A stretch of 64,000 nt of DNA from Taudactylus pleione (taxonomy: Eukaryota > Chordata > Amphibia > Anura > Myobatrachidae): NCBI GenBank assembly GCA_031769625.1, contig JAUIMM010000213.1:1612001-1676000 (forward strand). The letters run 5' to 3'. Made by a program: the position numbers and the translations under genes. Under the pieces are notes generated by a model. The model made no database searches. It was not told the DNA's origin and saw only the letters and a list, made by a program, of their open reading frames with translations. Each line of letters opens with the position of its first letter. Positions within the stretch are counted from its first letter, which is position 1. Below, in pieces: positions 21,405-32,408 of the stretch.

Positions 21405-22245
21405 AATATATGGTAAAGGCGCAAACCCAATAGATGTCCACACTATACAACAAGACTGTTATAAATGTGCGTAGCAACCGCACTCCCTTTAAATATCAGG
21501 TGACAGCTAGACTAACTGAAGTAGGCCATTGGGTTAATTACCCACTGGTTAAATTATGTTTACATATAATCAATCCAAGCAACTGGCATGTTTAAAAAAC
21601 AAACCATAGGTAATCAATAGCAACTTATTTAGTAAAATAAAGTGCAAAAATGTGCAATATGTATACATGTTATACTAATCAATAAATATATAGTGAAATA
21701 AAGTACATAAAATAATTAGTTTTAGTTGCCAGAAATGGCTTTAAAACATTTTTTCACATGAATAAAAAAGAAGGGCCAAATATATATCAACAAAATCAAA
21801 ATCAATAAATCCATACAGATTAATTATAGCAGCTGCTAGGTAATCTACAATTGTGCAGACAGTGCTGAAAAGTGCTATATGCTGTGCAAAATATATAAAC
21901 AATCCTTTTGTTGTTTCATACAGCTTTCAGATAATTAATGTACTTAATAAATCCGATAAAAAGCTTACACAGAACTATAGGTAAGTCATAAAAATACACA
22001 GAGGAAAAGACATGACATATTTAAAAAATGCTTATATGATAAAACAGTTCAAAGTTCATAAGGCAGGAGGAGGCAGCTTCCCAACATGTTTCATCCACTT
22101 AGGACTTCATCAAGGGGTAATGCTGCCAAGGGGTAGCTCCTATTTATACCAAAGTGGATTAGGACTAATTGGATCATTGTTCTGGCTATCTGTGACCTCA
22201 CTTCCAGTGTGCAATTGTCTAAAAGTTCCCCAGGACACTTTTATC
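21399..22245 (-). repeat. Downstream Penelope terminal repeat
   Basis: Begins in TGGTAAAGGCGCAAACCCAA and matches 26778-27500 through CCAACATGTT, then continues about 155 bases further than the other copy. It contains the hammerhead-like motif. Confidence 0.8.
22085..22114 (-). ncRNA. Hammerhead-like ribozyme motif in the Penelope terminal repeat
   Basis: Minus strand reads TTGATGAAGTCC, TAAG, then TGGATGAAAC. The GATGA and GAAAC boxes flank a short stem II (GTCC with GGAT). The first core base is U where C is usual, so activity is doubtful. Hammerhead motifs of this form are established in Penelope-like terminal repeats. Confidence 0.6.
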
Positions 22246-22384
22246 AATAAAAAATAAAAATTAAAACAACAGACAAACAAAACAAAAAAACACCCATCTG
22301 TTGTTACAGCTGCTAGGTTATATAACCCTAGCACTTGTAAGTTATTAATGAAACATCTAGTTTATTAATAGAAAGTCTTAGTAA

Positions 22385-22680
22385 TAATCGTGGGACCCAC
22401 TTCCGGGTCCTAGCATTACTTCTGTCCAGGCATTGCTCCATATTTCCACCCGACTCCCGGTGGACGCGCATCTGCCCCTAAACTCCTTGACTGGACCCAC
22501 ACGTCACTTCCGCCTGGCCGCCGCTTGGCATCCACTTGACTCCCGGTGACTGCGCATGTGCCGAGACCTTACAATCGGAATCCTTAGATCCTTCCTCATA
22601 GTGGAGCTCACATTCTCAGCCATAATCTTAGTGTAGTTTATGAGCACTGCCATTCTTGGTCGCCATTTTGGTGTGGTTCG
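22385..22680 (-). promoter_or_regulatory. GC-rich promoter-like block in Penelope copy 2
   Basis: On the minus strand it has a YY1-like AAAATGGCG (22661-22669), an NRF1-like CACATGCGCA (22550-22559), an ETS/CRE composite GGCGGAAGTGACGT (22501-22514) and an ETS-like ACCCGGAAGTGGGT (22396-22409). All are kept in copy 1, apart from a variant final ETS site. These are classic promoter motifs, but use as a promoter is inferred. Confidence 0.45.
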
Positions 22681-22791
22681 TGGATCTTCTCCTAGATCAC
22701 CACATAACCATATGAAGTCTCGATTGCCATCTTTGTTAGTCCATACTTGTCTATGCGGGGATAGCCTATGCTCACTTCCTCCCTTAGCCAC
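22504..22791 (-). CDS. 95-codon open frame in Penelope copy 2, function unknown
   Basis: Starts MAKGGSEHRLSPHRQVW and ends CQAAARRK; about eight residues differ from the copy at 15254-15541. It overlaps the promoter-like block. No domain is recognised; coding status is unproven. Confidence 0.3.
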   Translation of the reverse strand: MAKGGSEHRLSPHRQVWTNKDGNRDFIWLCGDLGEDPRTTPKWRPRMAVLINYTKIMAENVSSTMRKDLRIPIVRSRHMRSHRESSGCQAAARRK

Positions 22792-23267
22792 ACATCATCC
22801 ATGCCGTGGTATATAATGAAAATACCAGCTGTTCTGTTATGTGCATCACTAAAGTAAAAGGACAATCATTAGTTAATTCATATCATAAGGAAGTTTTCTT
22901 AATTTCAAGGGTAGAGAATCTTAGATATACAGTACTACTTAATAAACCCATATAGTGCATCAGTTGATATGTGGTATAAACAGCAATAATAATTGGTAGG
23001 GGAAAGGGGAACTGAAGGGGATAAATTAATTACTTCTATCTAATGTATTAAGTTGGAAGTAGTTCATCATAATCACAGTTCACACAAATTATCTTATAGA
23101 ATTTTAAGTGTTTCTGGTACTATCCCTTCAGATGACATAAATTGATCCTCAGGGGTTCAAACAGGTTCTCTTAATAGTTCCAATAGCAATGTCTCAATCA
23201 TATTATTGATGTTAGGTAGCCAGTAAATTGTTATTACTGATGCACCTTTAAGCATACCTGCAATAAT

Positions 23268-23385
23268 ATCTATAGTACCTAGTATTCCCAGGAGGTCTCC
23301 CAACCAAGTACTAACCAGGCCCAGTTATGCTTCGCTTCCAAGATCGGACGAGGTTGGGCATGAACATACTGGTCTGACTGTAGGT
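23268..23385 (-). ncRNA. 5S rRNA-derived sequence in Penelope copy 2
   Basis: Same 118-base 5S-like module as in copy 1, at the same distance from the GIY-YIG domain. Box C (CTGGTTAGTACTTGGTTGGG then AGACC) has one change relative to 5S where copy 1 has none, while CTGGGAATACTAGG is closer to 5S here than in copy 1. Shared diverged bases show the module was in the common ancestor of both copies. Confidence 0.85.
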
Positions 23386-23547
23386 ATCTTAATTTGCAGT
23401 TTATGACCTTTGACTCAACCATCATTGGAAGGGGGCTATCTCGTTGAAACCGTTAGAAGCCAGTCTTCAGTTTGAAAATCCAAAACATATCTCTTCTCTA
23501 AAGTTTTTTCACCAAGTCACCTCCTCTTTCGCCAAGGGTTCTATAGC

Positions 23548-26500
23548 CTAGAATGTCAAGTCTTCCAGATTAGATCCATATTGTAAGATAAACTGTTTGG
23601 AAACAGCATGTCCTTCCACTTTATTTTGAATATTTCGTATGTGTTCTTGAATCCTTATCTTCAGAGGTTTATTCATCTTTCCAATGTACTTGTAACCACA
23701 CTTGCATTCCAATATGTAAATGTTGGACGTTGAATTATAGTTCATGTAGCTTTTGATGTTGAATTCCCTGGTACTGTTGAAGTTTGAAAATACCTTTCTT
23801 TGTGGGTGTAGGTACTTGCATATGTTGCATTAACCGCATTTATAGCAACCCAAACATTTAGGTAGTATTTGGCATAGCTTTGGGTCCATAGTCCTGATCA
23901 TACTGGGCGCTAGGGAATCTTTCAGGTTCCTCCCCTTTCTTAAAAAGATTTTAGGTTTATGGGGGAGTACCTCTTTTAGTATTGGGTTCATCAAGAGAAG
24001 GTGCCAGTGCTTATGTAGGGATTCACAGATTTCATTCTCATGTCCATTGTAGTTGGTGGTGAAGGCAACTAAATCTCAATTGTCACTTGTCTTTGTTTTA
24101 GATTTCACTAAATATTTTCTAGCCAGATCCCTTGTTTAAGCTGCTGCTTTTGATAAAAGTTATATGGGGTACTCTTTTTATACAAACCAATTGGTGAAAA
24201 TATGGATTTGCTCCTCACAATCCTCATCTTTAGTGCAGTTGTGTTTTATCCTGTGGAATTGAGATTGGGGAATATTCTCCTTCCAGTTTTTCAGGTGTCC
24301 ACTCTTATAGTGTACATAACTATTTGTGTCCATTTCCTTGATGTGATTCTTTGTTTGAATCTCCCCTTTTCACCTAGGAAAATAAAATCTAAACATTCCA
24401 AAGATGTCTTACTAAAATGGGACGTGAATTTCAAGTTCATATTATTATTAGCAATCTGCACTAAAAACTGTTTAAAAGTTTCTTCTCATCCTTACCAGAT
24501 CATTCAAATATTGTCTATGTATATTTGATATAAAATGATGTTCTACTTAAAGGGGATATTCTCATACACATAGCACTTCTCCCAGCATCCCATAAAAATG
24601 TTAGTGAAGCTGGTAGCAAAAATTGTACCCATAGCTGTCCCACAAATTTGACAATAAAACACATCTAAAGGTGCATACACATGGTCAGATATGTCAGATG
24701 AACGATTCAATGATATGCAAATGATTTGCAAATATTTGAATGATTGAATGATTTTTGACTGTATTAAAATTAGTGGAAATCATCCAAAACTGACTGCAAA
24801 AAGATGTCAGATATCGTTATCTGACAAACGGGAACACGCATCTTTCATTGTTGCACACATGTCAGATTTTTCCTTCAGATATGAATGATTGAACGATTTT
24901 TAAAATTGTCATCGTTCAGATCTGAAGAAAAATCTGACTCTGTGTATGCACCATAAACATGTTAATTAATTGTGGTTTAGGATAAAACACATAAGATCGC
25001 ATAAAATTTCCCGATGTGTGGCGCTGATGGACTCATCCTTCTTCATCACTTCTCTTCAAGCATTAAATATGATTCCAATTGTATAACATATTTTTGTAAA
25101 AAAATATCCACATACTCGGAGAGGTGTGATGTTAATGAATCAATACCCGCCACTATTGGTCTATCTGGTGGGTCTATCAAGGATTTATGTATTTTTGGTA
25201 GAAAATAGAATATAGGGGTAGTGGGATTGGTCATCATTAAATATTGAAACTCTTCTTTAGTCAAGATTCCATTATGTATACCATATACCAGTAATGTTCT
25301 CAATTCATCTGTATACTCACCTAGGGGATCAGCTTCTAGTTGTACATAGGAATCTGTATCACTCAAAAGTGTCTTGGCTTCTTTCAAGTAGGATGGTCTA
25401 TCCACCACAACCAATCCCCCCCTTTATGGGCTTGTTTTATAATAACGTCAGTGTTTTTTTTTTATTCTTTTCAGCACATTTTTCATCATTACTCAAATTG
25501 TGTTTTTGTATAGTTTTTACACCTGATTCACATAAATCCTTTTTAACCTTTTCATAGAAGATGTCTATGTGGCTCCCCTTGGATTCCATGGGTAATAAGT
25601 CGATTCCCCTTCAGACCCGATTTTGATGTGTTTTCGTTGTAGTTCCTTATTCCTTATTACATTTCCTTTCTTAAAAAATGTCTTTTCAACGTAAAATTTC
25701 TCACAAATTTGTTTAAGTCAATAAAAACGTAAAATGTACTGATATTATTTGTAGGAGCAAACTTTAATCCTTTGCTTAGCAGTTTAATTTCAGGGTTAGT
25801 CAGAGTGTGTTTGGAAAGATTGGAGATCCCTCTTTCTTTGAGGTCTACCAGAGGTATCTCCTTTTTAGGCTTCTTCCTCCTACTGCCCTGTTTTTCTCTT
25901 CTTCTCTTACTCTCCTTTTCAAGGGTGAGGCTACTCTGGTGGTTTCCCTTAAAGGGGGTATTCTTAGAGCGTGTTGTGGCTCTGGTCCTGGTGATAAAAA
26001 ATTATCCATATAACTGTTTGAGTCTAGTCATTGTAGTGCTAAAATCTGTTCTTATTCTGAGTAGTAATTCTTGGACATTCTCTATTGTCTTCAAACCTTT
26101 TACCATAGAATTTATTTCTTGGAGCCTGTCTCCAATTGTGGTTGTCTACATGTCGTACCTGATGATGGTCATAACCAGATGCACCAAATCTACTCCAGTG
26201 TTTGATCCCAATAAATTCATAGTCCTCTTTATCTCTAATAAATTTTCTCTCTTTGCCTTCAATGGCTAGTTCTTCAGTTTTCTCAAGTTTCTTTATAAGC
26301 ACTTTCTCATTTTCTTTATACTCCTCTTTCTCCTTCTGATCTTCCATCTGTAATTCTTTGTTTGAGATTTCTTTCTCTAAATCAATAAACATTCCTTTCT
26401 TCTCATATATTATTAATTGCATGTGGTCAATGGAACACCTGTGTAGGATTTTATCCTATTCTTTAAAGAATTCTGGTTTGTCTAATCCAAAAGTGGGATT

Positions 26501-26800
26501 CATTAAACACCTTGGTATCCTATCCACAGAAATATAGTGTTCCAGGCCTTTTATGTCCCACCATGCTTTAATTTATTTTGTCATTAATTTCTGAATGTCT
26601 CAAAACATATTATCTAAGTTCTCCATAGGAACTGTAATATATGCTCCCTTACTATTCTCATTTAAAAATTCTTTGACAAAGGTCACTCCTTTTGATAGTC
26701 CAGTCATATTAGTGCTGAGCATATTTGCAAGTAATGAGGGATAATTAGGGGAGGCCGCACTAACCAAGAATACCCAGTAATGTAAAATAACTATATGGTA
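23548..26800 (-). pseudogene. Broken Penelope-type polyprotein (RT plus GIY-YIG)
   Basis: A single ancestral frame is visible in pieces. The N-terminal part (26770-26040) includes NMTGLSKGVTFVKEFLNE and a lysine/glutamate-rich coiled coil, followed by RKFIRDKEDYEF. The RT region at 25046-25414 has YFLPKIHKSLIDPPDRP then IVAGIDSLTSHLSEYVD, a Penelope hallmark. A MITE splits the gene. QICGTAMGTIF (24560-24665) follows, then the catalytic box as YIDNI (24507-24521), where the second aspartate of YIDDI is asparagine, with a stop right after. The GIY-YIG domain (23548-23745) reads YILECKCGYKYIGKM. Such proteins reverse transcribe the element at a nicked target; this copy cannot. Confidence 0.85.
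24669..24953. mobile_element. MITE nested in the Penelope RT (285 bp)
   Basis: Ends AGGTGCATACACATGG and, inverted, TGGTGCATACACAGAG. The flanks both read TAA (24666-24668 and 24954-24956), compatible with a PIF/Harbinger-type 3 bp duplication. The interior has inverted TCAGATNTGA-like words. It has no coding capacity and inserted after the Penelope copy. Confidence 0.75.
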
Positions 26801-27498
26801 AAGGCGCCAACCCAATAGATGTCCACTCTACACAACAAGACTGTTATAAATTTGTGTGTGGCAACCACACTCCCTTTAAATATAAGGTGTCAGCTAGACT
26901 AACTGAAGTAGGACATTGGGCTAATTTCCCACAGGTTAAATTATGTTTAAATATAATCAATCCAAGTGACTGGCGTGTTGAAAAAACAAAGCATAGGTAA
27001 TCTATAGCAACTTGTTTAGTAAAAATAAAGTGCAAAAATGTGCAATGTATATATGTGTTATATTAATCAATAAATATACAGAGAAATAAAGTACATAAAA
27101 TAATTAGTTTTAGTTGCCAGAAATAGCTTTAAAACATTTTTTCACAAGAATAAAAAAGAAGGGCCAAATATTATCAACTAAATCAAAATCAATAAATCCA
27201 CACAGATTAATTATAGCAGCAGCTAGTTAATCCACAATTGTGCAAACAGTGCTGAAAAGTGCTATATGCTGGGCAAAATATATAAACAATCCTTTTGTTG
27301 TTTCATACAGCTTTCAGATAATTAATGTACTTACTAAATCCGATAAAAAGCTTACACAGAACTATAAGTCAGTCATAAAAATAGACAGAGGAAAATAAAT
27401 GACATATTTAAAAGTAATAAGAATTATTTAAAAAAAAATGCTTATCTGATAAAACAGTTCAAAGTCCTTAAGGCAGGAGGAGGCGGCAACCCAACATG

Positions 27499-27500
<2 letters not shown>
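26778..27500 (-). repeat. Upstream Penelope terminal repeat, truncated
   Basis: Direct repeat of 21399-22088, with about 90% identity by eye. It stops at CCAACATGTTT, within the hammerhead-like motif of the other copy. Confidence 0.8.

Positions 27501-27502
<2 letters not shown>

Positions 27503-27537
<35 letters not shown>
27503..27537. repeat. (TA)n microsatellite, hAT copy 2 target
   Basis: TA tract between the Penelope terminal repeat and the left end of hAT copy 2. Confidence 0.9.
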
Positions 27538-27540
<3 letters not shown>

Positions 27541-27696
27541 GGGTGAGCGGGTTCGGATTTCTGAAATCCGAACCCCCCCGAGCCCCCCCGATCCGAGGCA
27601 GATCTGAGTCAGGCTCGACTTTTCCCGCCTGACTCGGATCTGAAATCGAGGTATAACATCATCATCCCGCCTTCCAGTCTCGCGGGTTTTGGATCC

Positions 27697-27705
27697 TATA
27701 TAAGG
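27697..27705 (+). promoter_or_regulatory. Putative TATA box of hAT copy 2
   Basis: TATATAAGG, identical to copy 1 and about 160 bp inside the element end. It is followed by the CTCGGCTGTGGACAGTGAAG module shared by the copies. Confidence 0.5.
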
Positions 27706-27779
27706 TACCCGCGTCTGCACCATTTTCTCACTCGGCTGTGGACAGTGAAGAGGGAGGGTGGGAGTTAGGGCTGGCTGGG

Positions 27780-28080
27780 CTGTGTAGTGTAGTGTGGTGC
27801 AGTGCAGTGTAGTGTTGTGCTGTGCTGTGCTGCGCTGTGCTGCTGTTGTCCATAAGGGCTGTGTCCACTCCTCCAAAGTCCATAGGGGCTGGCTGTGTTG
27901 TGCTGTGCTGCTGTTGTCCATAGGGGCTGTGTCCACTCCTCCAAAGTCCATAGGGGCTGGCTGGACTGTGTTGTGCAGTCAGTTGTCCATAGGGGCTGTG
28001 TCCACTCCAAAGTCCTGTGCAGAGTCCCAGTCCTAAAGGGGTGCTGTAGTATTGTCCAGGGGGTGCTCTGTCCATCAGGG
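27780..28080. repeat. TAGGGGCTGTGTCC-type direct repeats, hAT copy 2
   Basis: TCCATAGGGGCTGTGTCCAC with CTCCAAAGTCCATAGGGGCT recurs about three times, mixed with TGTGCTGTGCTG runs. It is the complement of the module in copy 1 at 9417-9700. Confidence 0.7.
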
Positions 28081-28094
28081 GTGCTCCCCCCAAG

Positions 28095-28620
28095 TGCAAA
28101 AAACCCCCAATATTTTCTGTGTTTGTGAATTGTGTGCGCAGTAGCCGCACGTGCATCAACAAAGTAGTGCCAAGCGTGCGCCTGTGTCATAAGTAAAGGG
28201 CCGGCTGGCTTGACCGTTGAAGGGTGCTGTAACCCCCAAAGTACACTCCAAACAAAATAAAAAAATATTTTCTGTGTTTGTGAATTGTGTGCGCAGTAGC
28301 CGCACGTGCATCAACAAAGTAGTGCCAAGCGTGCACCTGTGTCATAAGTAAAGGGCCGGCAGGCTTGACCGTTAAAGGGTGCTGTAACCCCCAAAGTACA
28401 CTCCAAACAAAATAAAAAATATTTTCTGTGTTTGTGAATTGTGTGCACTGTGGCTGCACGTGCATCAACAAAGGAGCAGCGCCAAGCGTGCGCCTGTGTC
28501 CCATATGTAAAGGGCCGGCTGGCTCATTTCTTAAAGGGTGGTGTAACACACAAAGTGCACTAGTCTCCAACAAAAAAAAAATATTTTCTGTGTTTGTGTG
28601 CGCCTTAGCCGCACGTATAT
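28095..28620. repeat. 5' tandem array of hAT copy 2, ~3 units of ~155 bp
   Basis: GCCGCACGTGCATCAACAAA recurs at about 28145 and 28301, with a variant near 28453. The units are homologous to the 160 bp units of copy 1. The last partial unit runs into the transposase leader. Confidence 0.85.
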
Positions 28621-28635
28621 ATCAATATAATATAA

Positions 28636-31600
28636 ATGGAGGACCAAACTTTCTCCAATAAATATAAAATAGGGAAAGATCAAGAACCACTTCCTCCTAG
28701 TGCTGAAGCTGCTGCCACTAGTCATGACATAGATGATAACATGCCATCAACGTCGTCTGCCAAGGCCGATGCCCAATGTCATAGTAGAGGGCACATACAA
28801 TCCCAAATGGAAAAGTTCAAGAAAATAACCTTGAAAATGTTTTTAAAATCATCTGAAGAGAAACGTAAACTTGCCAATATGCCATTTACGACACGGAGTG
28901 GAAAGGAATGGCTAAGGTCTTTCCCTATGTTTATGACTAGTGGTTCAGCTTCACATGACGATGGAACCCCTCCTCCCACTAAAAAAATCAAAAGAGTTAA
29001 GCTGGCAAAAGCACAGCTGTGCGTTCTAAGAAGATATCACAAATCCCCAAGGAGAGTCCAAGTGTGGTGGTGGTTGCGATGCCTGACCTTCCCAGCACTG
29101 GACGGGAAGAGGTGGCTCTTTCCACCATTTGCACGCCCCCTGCAAGTGCTGAAAGGAGCACCCACAGTCCACTTGCTGATATGCAAATTGAAGATGTCAC
29201 TGTTGAAGTACAACAGGATGAGGATACTGGTGTAGCTGGCGCTGAGGAGGAAGTTGTCGAGGAGGATTCTGTTGGTGATGTGGTTTGTTTAAATCAGGCT
29301 CCAGGGGAGACAGTTGTTGTCCGTGGGATGAAAAAGCCCTTCACGGTCATGCCTTGGCAGAAGACCAAACATTCCACCTCTTTGGTCTGGCAATATTTCT
29401 ATCCAAATCCGGACAACAACTGTCTTGCCATATGTACCATATGTAAAGGTGAAATAAGTAGGGGTAGGGACATTAACCACCTAGGAACATCCTCCCTTAT
29501 ACGGCACCTACAGAGCATTCATAGAAAGTTACTGTCAAGTTCAGAAACTTTGGCTAAGACCGTAAGCAGTCCAGGGACACCTAATCCCATTGTCCTGTTG
29601 TATCCAAGCGCCTGCAAACCACACCGTCAACTCCCTCCTCGTCAATTTCCTCCTTAGTCAAGATCGGAAGTAGTCCTGCAGGCCATGTCACTGGCATGAC
29701 TGACTCTCCTATCCGGGATTCCTCAGGAGGATCCTGCATTGCTACGCCTCCTGCTGCCACTGCTGCTGTTGCTGGGAGTCGTTCATCCTCCCAGAGAGGA
29801 AGTAGGAACACCACTACTTTTACTAAACAATTGACCCTCCAACAGTCCTTAGCGAGGAGGATGAAGTACGACAGCAGTCATCCTGAAGCAAAACGTATAA
29901 CTGAGGCCTTGACTGCTATGTTGGTGTTAGACGTGCATCCGGTATCCGCTATTAGTGCAGTGGGATTTAGACAATTGATGGAGGTAGTGTGTCCCTGGTT
30001 CCAAATCCCGTCTAGATTCCACTTCACTAGGCAGGCGATACCGAGACTGTACAGAAACGTCAGATAAAGTGTCCTCAGTGTCCTGAAAAATGCTGTTGTA
30101 CCCAATGTCCACTTAATCAAAAACATGTGGACAAGTGGAACAAGGCAGACTAAGGACTATATGACTGTGACAGCCCACTGGGTAGAAGTATCACCTTACA
30201 CAGCAACAGCAGCAGCGTCACCAGTAGCAGCATCTCAGAAACGCCAGCTCATTCCCAAGCAGGCTACGCTGTGTATCACCGGTTTCAGTAAGAGCCACAC
30301 TGCCGACAACCTCTTAGAGAAACTGAGGGAAATCATTGCCCAGTGGCTTACCCCACTTAGACTCTCCTGGGGATTTGTGATATCTGACAATGCCACCAAT
30401 ATTGTGTGGGCATTACATCTGGGCAAATTCCAGCACGTCCCATGTTTTGCTCACACAATAAACTTGGTGGTGCAGAATTTTCTGAAAAGCGACAGGCGCG
30501 TGCAGGAGACGCTTTGGGTGGCCTGAAAAATTTCTTGCCACTTTTGCCATTAAGCGACTGCGTGCCAAAGACTGGAGCACCAGCAAACACTCTTGAACCT
30601 GCCCCACCATCACCTGAAGCAAGAGGTTGTGACACGGTGGAACTCAACCCTCTATATGCTTCAGAGGATGGAGGAGCAGCAAAAGGCCATTCAAGCCTAA
30701 AAATCCACCTATGACATAGGCAAAGGAGGGGGTATGCACCTGACTCAAGCGCAGTGGAGAATGATTTCTGTGTTGTGCAAGGTTCTCCAGCCCTTCGAAC
30801 TTGCCACACGTGAAGTCAGTTCAGACACTGCCAGCTTGAGTCAGGTCATTCCCCTCATCAGGCTTTTGCAGAAGCAGCTGGAGAAAGTGAAGGAGGAGCT
30901 AAGATGGAGCGATTCCGCTCAGCATGTGGGACTTGTGGATGAAGCCCTTCATTCGCTTTGCCGGGATTCCAGGGTGGTCAATCTGTTGAAATCAGACCAC
31001 TACATTTTGGCCACCGTGCTTGATCCTAGGTTTGAAGCCTATGTGGTGTCTCTCTTTCCGGCTGACACAAGCCTGCAGAGGTGCAAAGACCTACTGGTGA
31101 AAACACTGTCAGCTGAAGCGGAACGTGACACGTCAACAGCTCCTTCTTCATTTTCTCCCGCAACTGGGGCTGGCAGGAAAAACGTAGGTATCCTAAGCAA
31201 CCCGCTGGCGGTGATGCAGGGCAGGCAGGACCAAGTTTGGACATCTGGTCCGGACTGAAGGACTTGGCAACAATTTCTGACATGTCTACTGTCACTACAT
31301 ATGATACTGTCACCATTGACAGAATGGTGGAGGATTACATCGATGACAGCATCCAAGTAGGAATGTCAGACAGTCCATACCTGTACTGGCAGGGAAAAAG
31401 AGGCAATTTGGAGGTCCCTGTACAAACTGGCTCTATTTTACCTGAGTTGCCCCCCCTCCAGTGTGTACTCCGAAAGAGTGTTTAGTGCAGCCAGGAATGT
31501 TGTCAGCGAAAGGCATAGGAGGTTGCTTCCACAAAATGTGGAGAAGATGATGTTCATAAAAATGAATTATCAACTCTTCCAGGGAGACCAGCCTCCAGAA

Positions 31601-31735
31601 GGTACAGAGGAACCTGTAGTGGTGGATTCCAGTGGGGACGAATTAATACTCTGTGAGGATGAGGATGTACACAACACTGAAGAGGGTGAGGAATTGGTGG
31701 ATGAGGAGGATGAGGATGACATCTTGCCTCCATAG
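28636..31735 (+). pseudogene. Broken BED-hAT transposase, copy 2
   Basis: The start MEDQTFSNKYKIGKDQ matches copy 1, and similarity continues to the acidic tail EDEDDILPP and stop. The BED finger is present (29390-29520). Breaks include frameshifts near 29030 and 29590, stops at 30065-30067, 30524-30526 and 30698-30700, and frameshifts near 30540, 31190 and 31400. The first catalytic aspartate has become asparagine (HLIKNMWTSG), while SDNATN keeps the second. The hATC block with VYSERVFSAA is intact. It is a close relative of copy 1 that has lost function. Confidence 0.92.
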
Positions 31736-31790
31736 AGCCAGTTTGTGCAGGGACAGATTAATTGCCAGCTTGTTTTGTGGGGGCCCAAAA

Positions 31791-31852
31791 GAACCAATCA
31801 TTTCAGCCACAGTTGTGTGGCAGACCCTGGCGCTGAAATGATTAGTTTGTTA
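31791..31852 (+). other. Conserved 3' hairpin of hAT copy 2
   Basis: GAACCAATCATTTCAGCC pairs with GCGCTGAAATGATTAGTTTG about 55 bases after the stop codon. Confidence 0.7.
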
Positions 31853-32361
31853 AAGTGTGCATGTCCTGTTTATACAACATAAGGGTGGGTGGGAGGGCCC
31901 AAGGACAATTCCATCTTGCACCTCTTATTTTTCTTTGCATTATGTACAGTTTGGGGCATAGTTTTTCAAACTGCCATCCTTTCTACCACTGCATTATCAC
32001 TCCTAGATGGGTCACGTGTTTGTGCCGCCCACTCGTGTCGCTTAGCATAGTCATCCAGCTACCTCGGTGCAACCTTTTGGACATAAAAACACTATTGTGA
32101 GGTGTGAGGTGTTCAGAATAGACTGGAAATTAGTGGAAATTAAGGTTATTGAGGTTAATAATAGAATAGGAGCAGAAAAACCAACACATTCTGTGATTTT
32201 AGCTGTTTTTATGCTTTTTTAAAAAAAAATACAGATCCAAAACACAAAACCCAGAACCCAAAACACGGAAGGGTGGTTTTGGCAAAACCAATCCAGATCC
32301 AAAACACGAAGAAAAATCCAAATCCAAAACACAAAACACGAAAAGTGGCCGGTGCACACCC

Positions 32362-32365
<4 letters not shown>

Positions 32366-32407
<42 letters not shown>

Positions 32408-32408
32408 A
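32366..32408. repeat. (TA)n microsatellite
   Basis: TA tract between hAT copy 2 and the dispersed repeat. Confidence 0.9.

Larger units (their letters stand above)
21399..27500 (-). mobile_element. Penelope-like element copy 2 with direct terminal repeats (6.1 kb)
   Basis: Two direct repeats of about 700 bp (21399-22088 and 26778-27500) flank the body, as in elements with Penelope-type LTR-like repeats. On the minus strand the order is terminal repeat, N-terminal coiled-coil region, reverse transcriptase, GIY-YIG, 5S-like module, GC-rich block, terminal repeat. The frame is broken by frameshifts, stops and a MITE (24669-24953). The upstream terminal repeat ends abruptly inside the hammerhead-like motif at 27500, where a (TA)n tract and hAT copy 2 begin. 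Confidence 0.85.
27538..32364 (+). mobile_element. hAT element copy 2, full-length structure, broken gene (4.83 kb)
   Basis: Left end TAGGGGTGAGCGGGTTCGG; right end, inverted, TAGGGGTGTGCACCGGCC. Both flanks read ATATATAT (27530-27537 and 32365-32372). The internal order matches copy 1 in the opposite orientation, but the 5' array has only about three units, which largely explains why it is 3.1 kb shorter. Confidence 0.9.
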
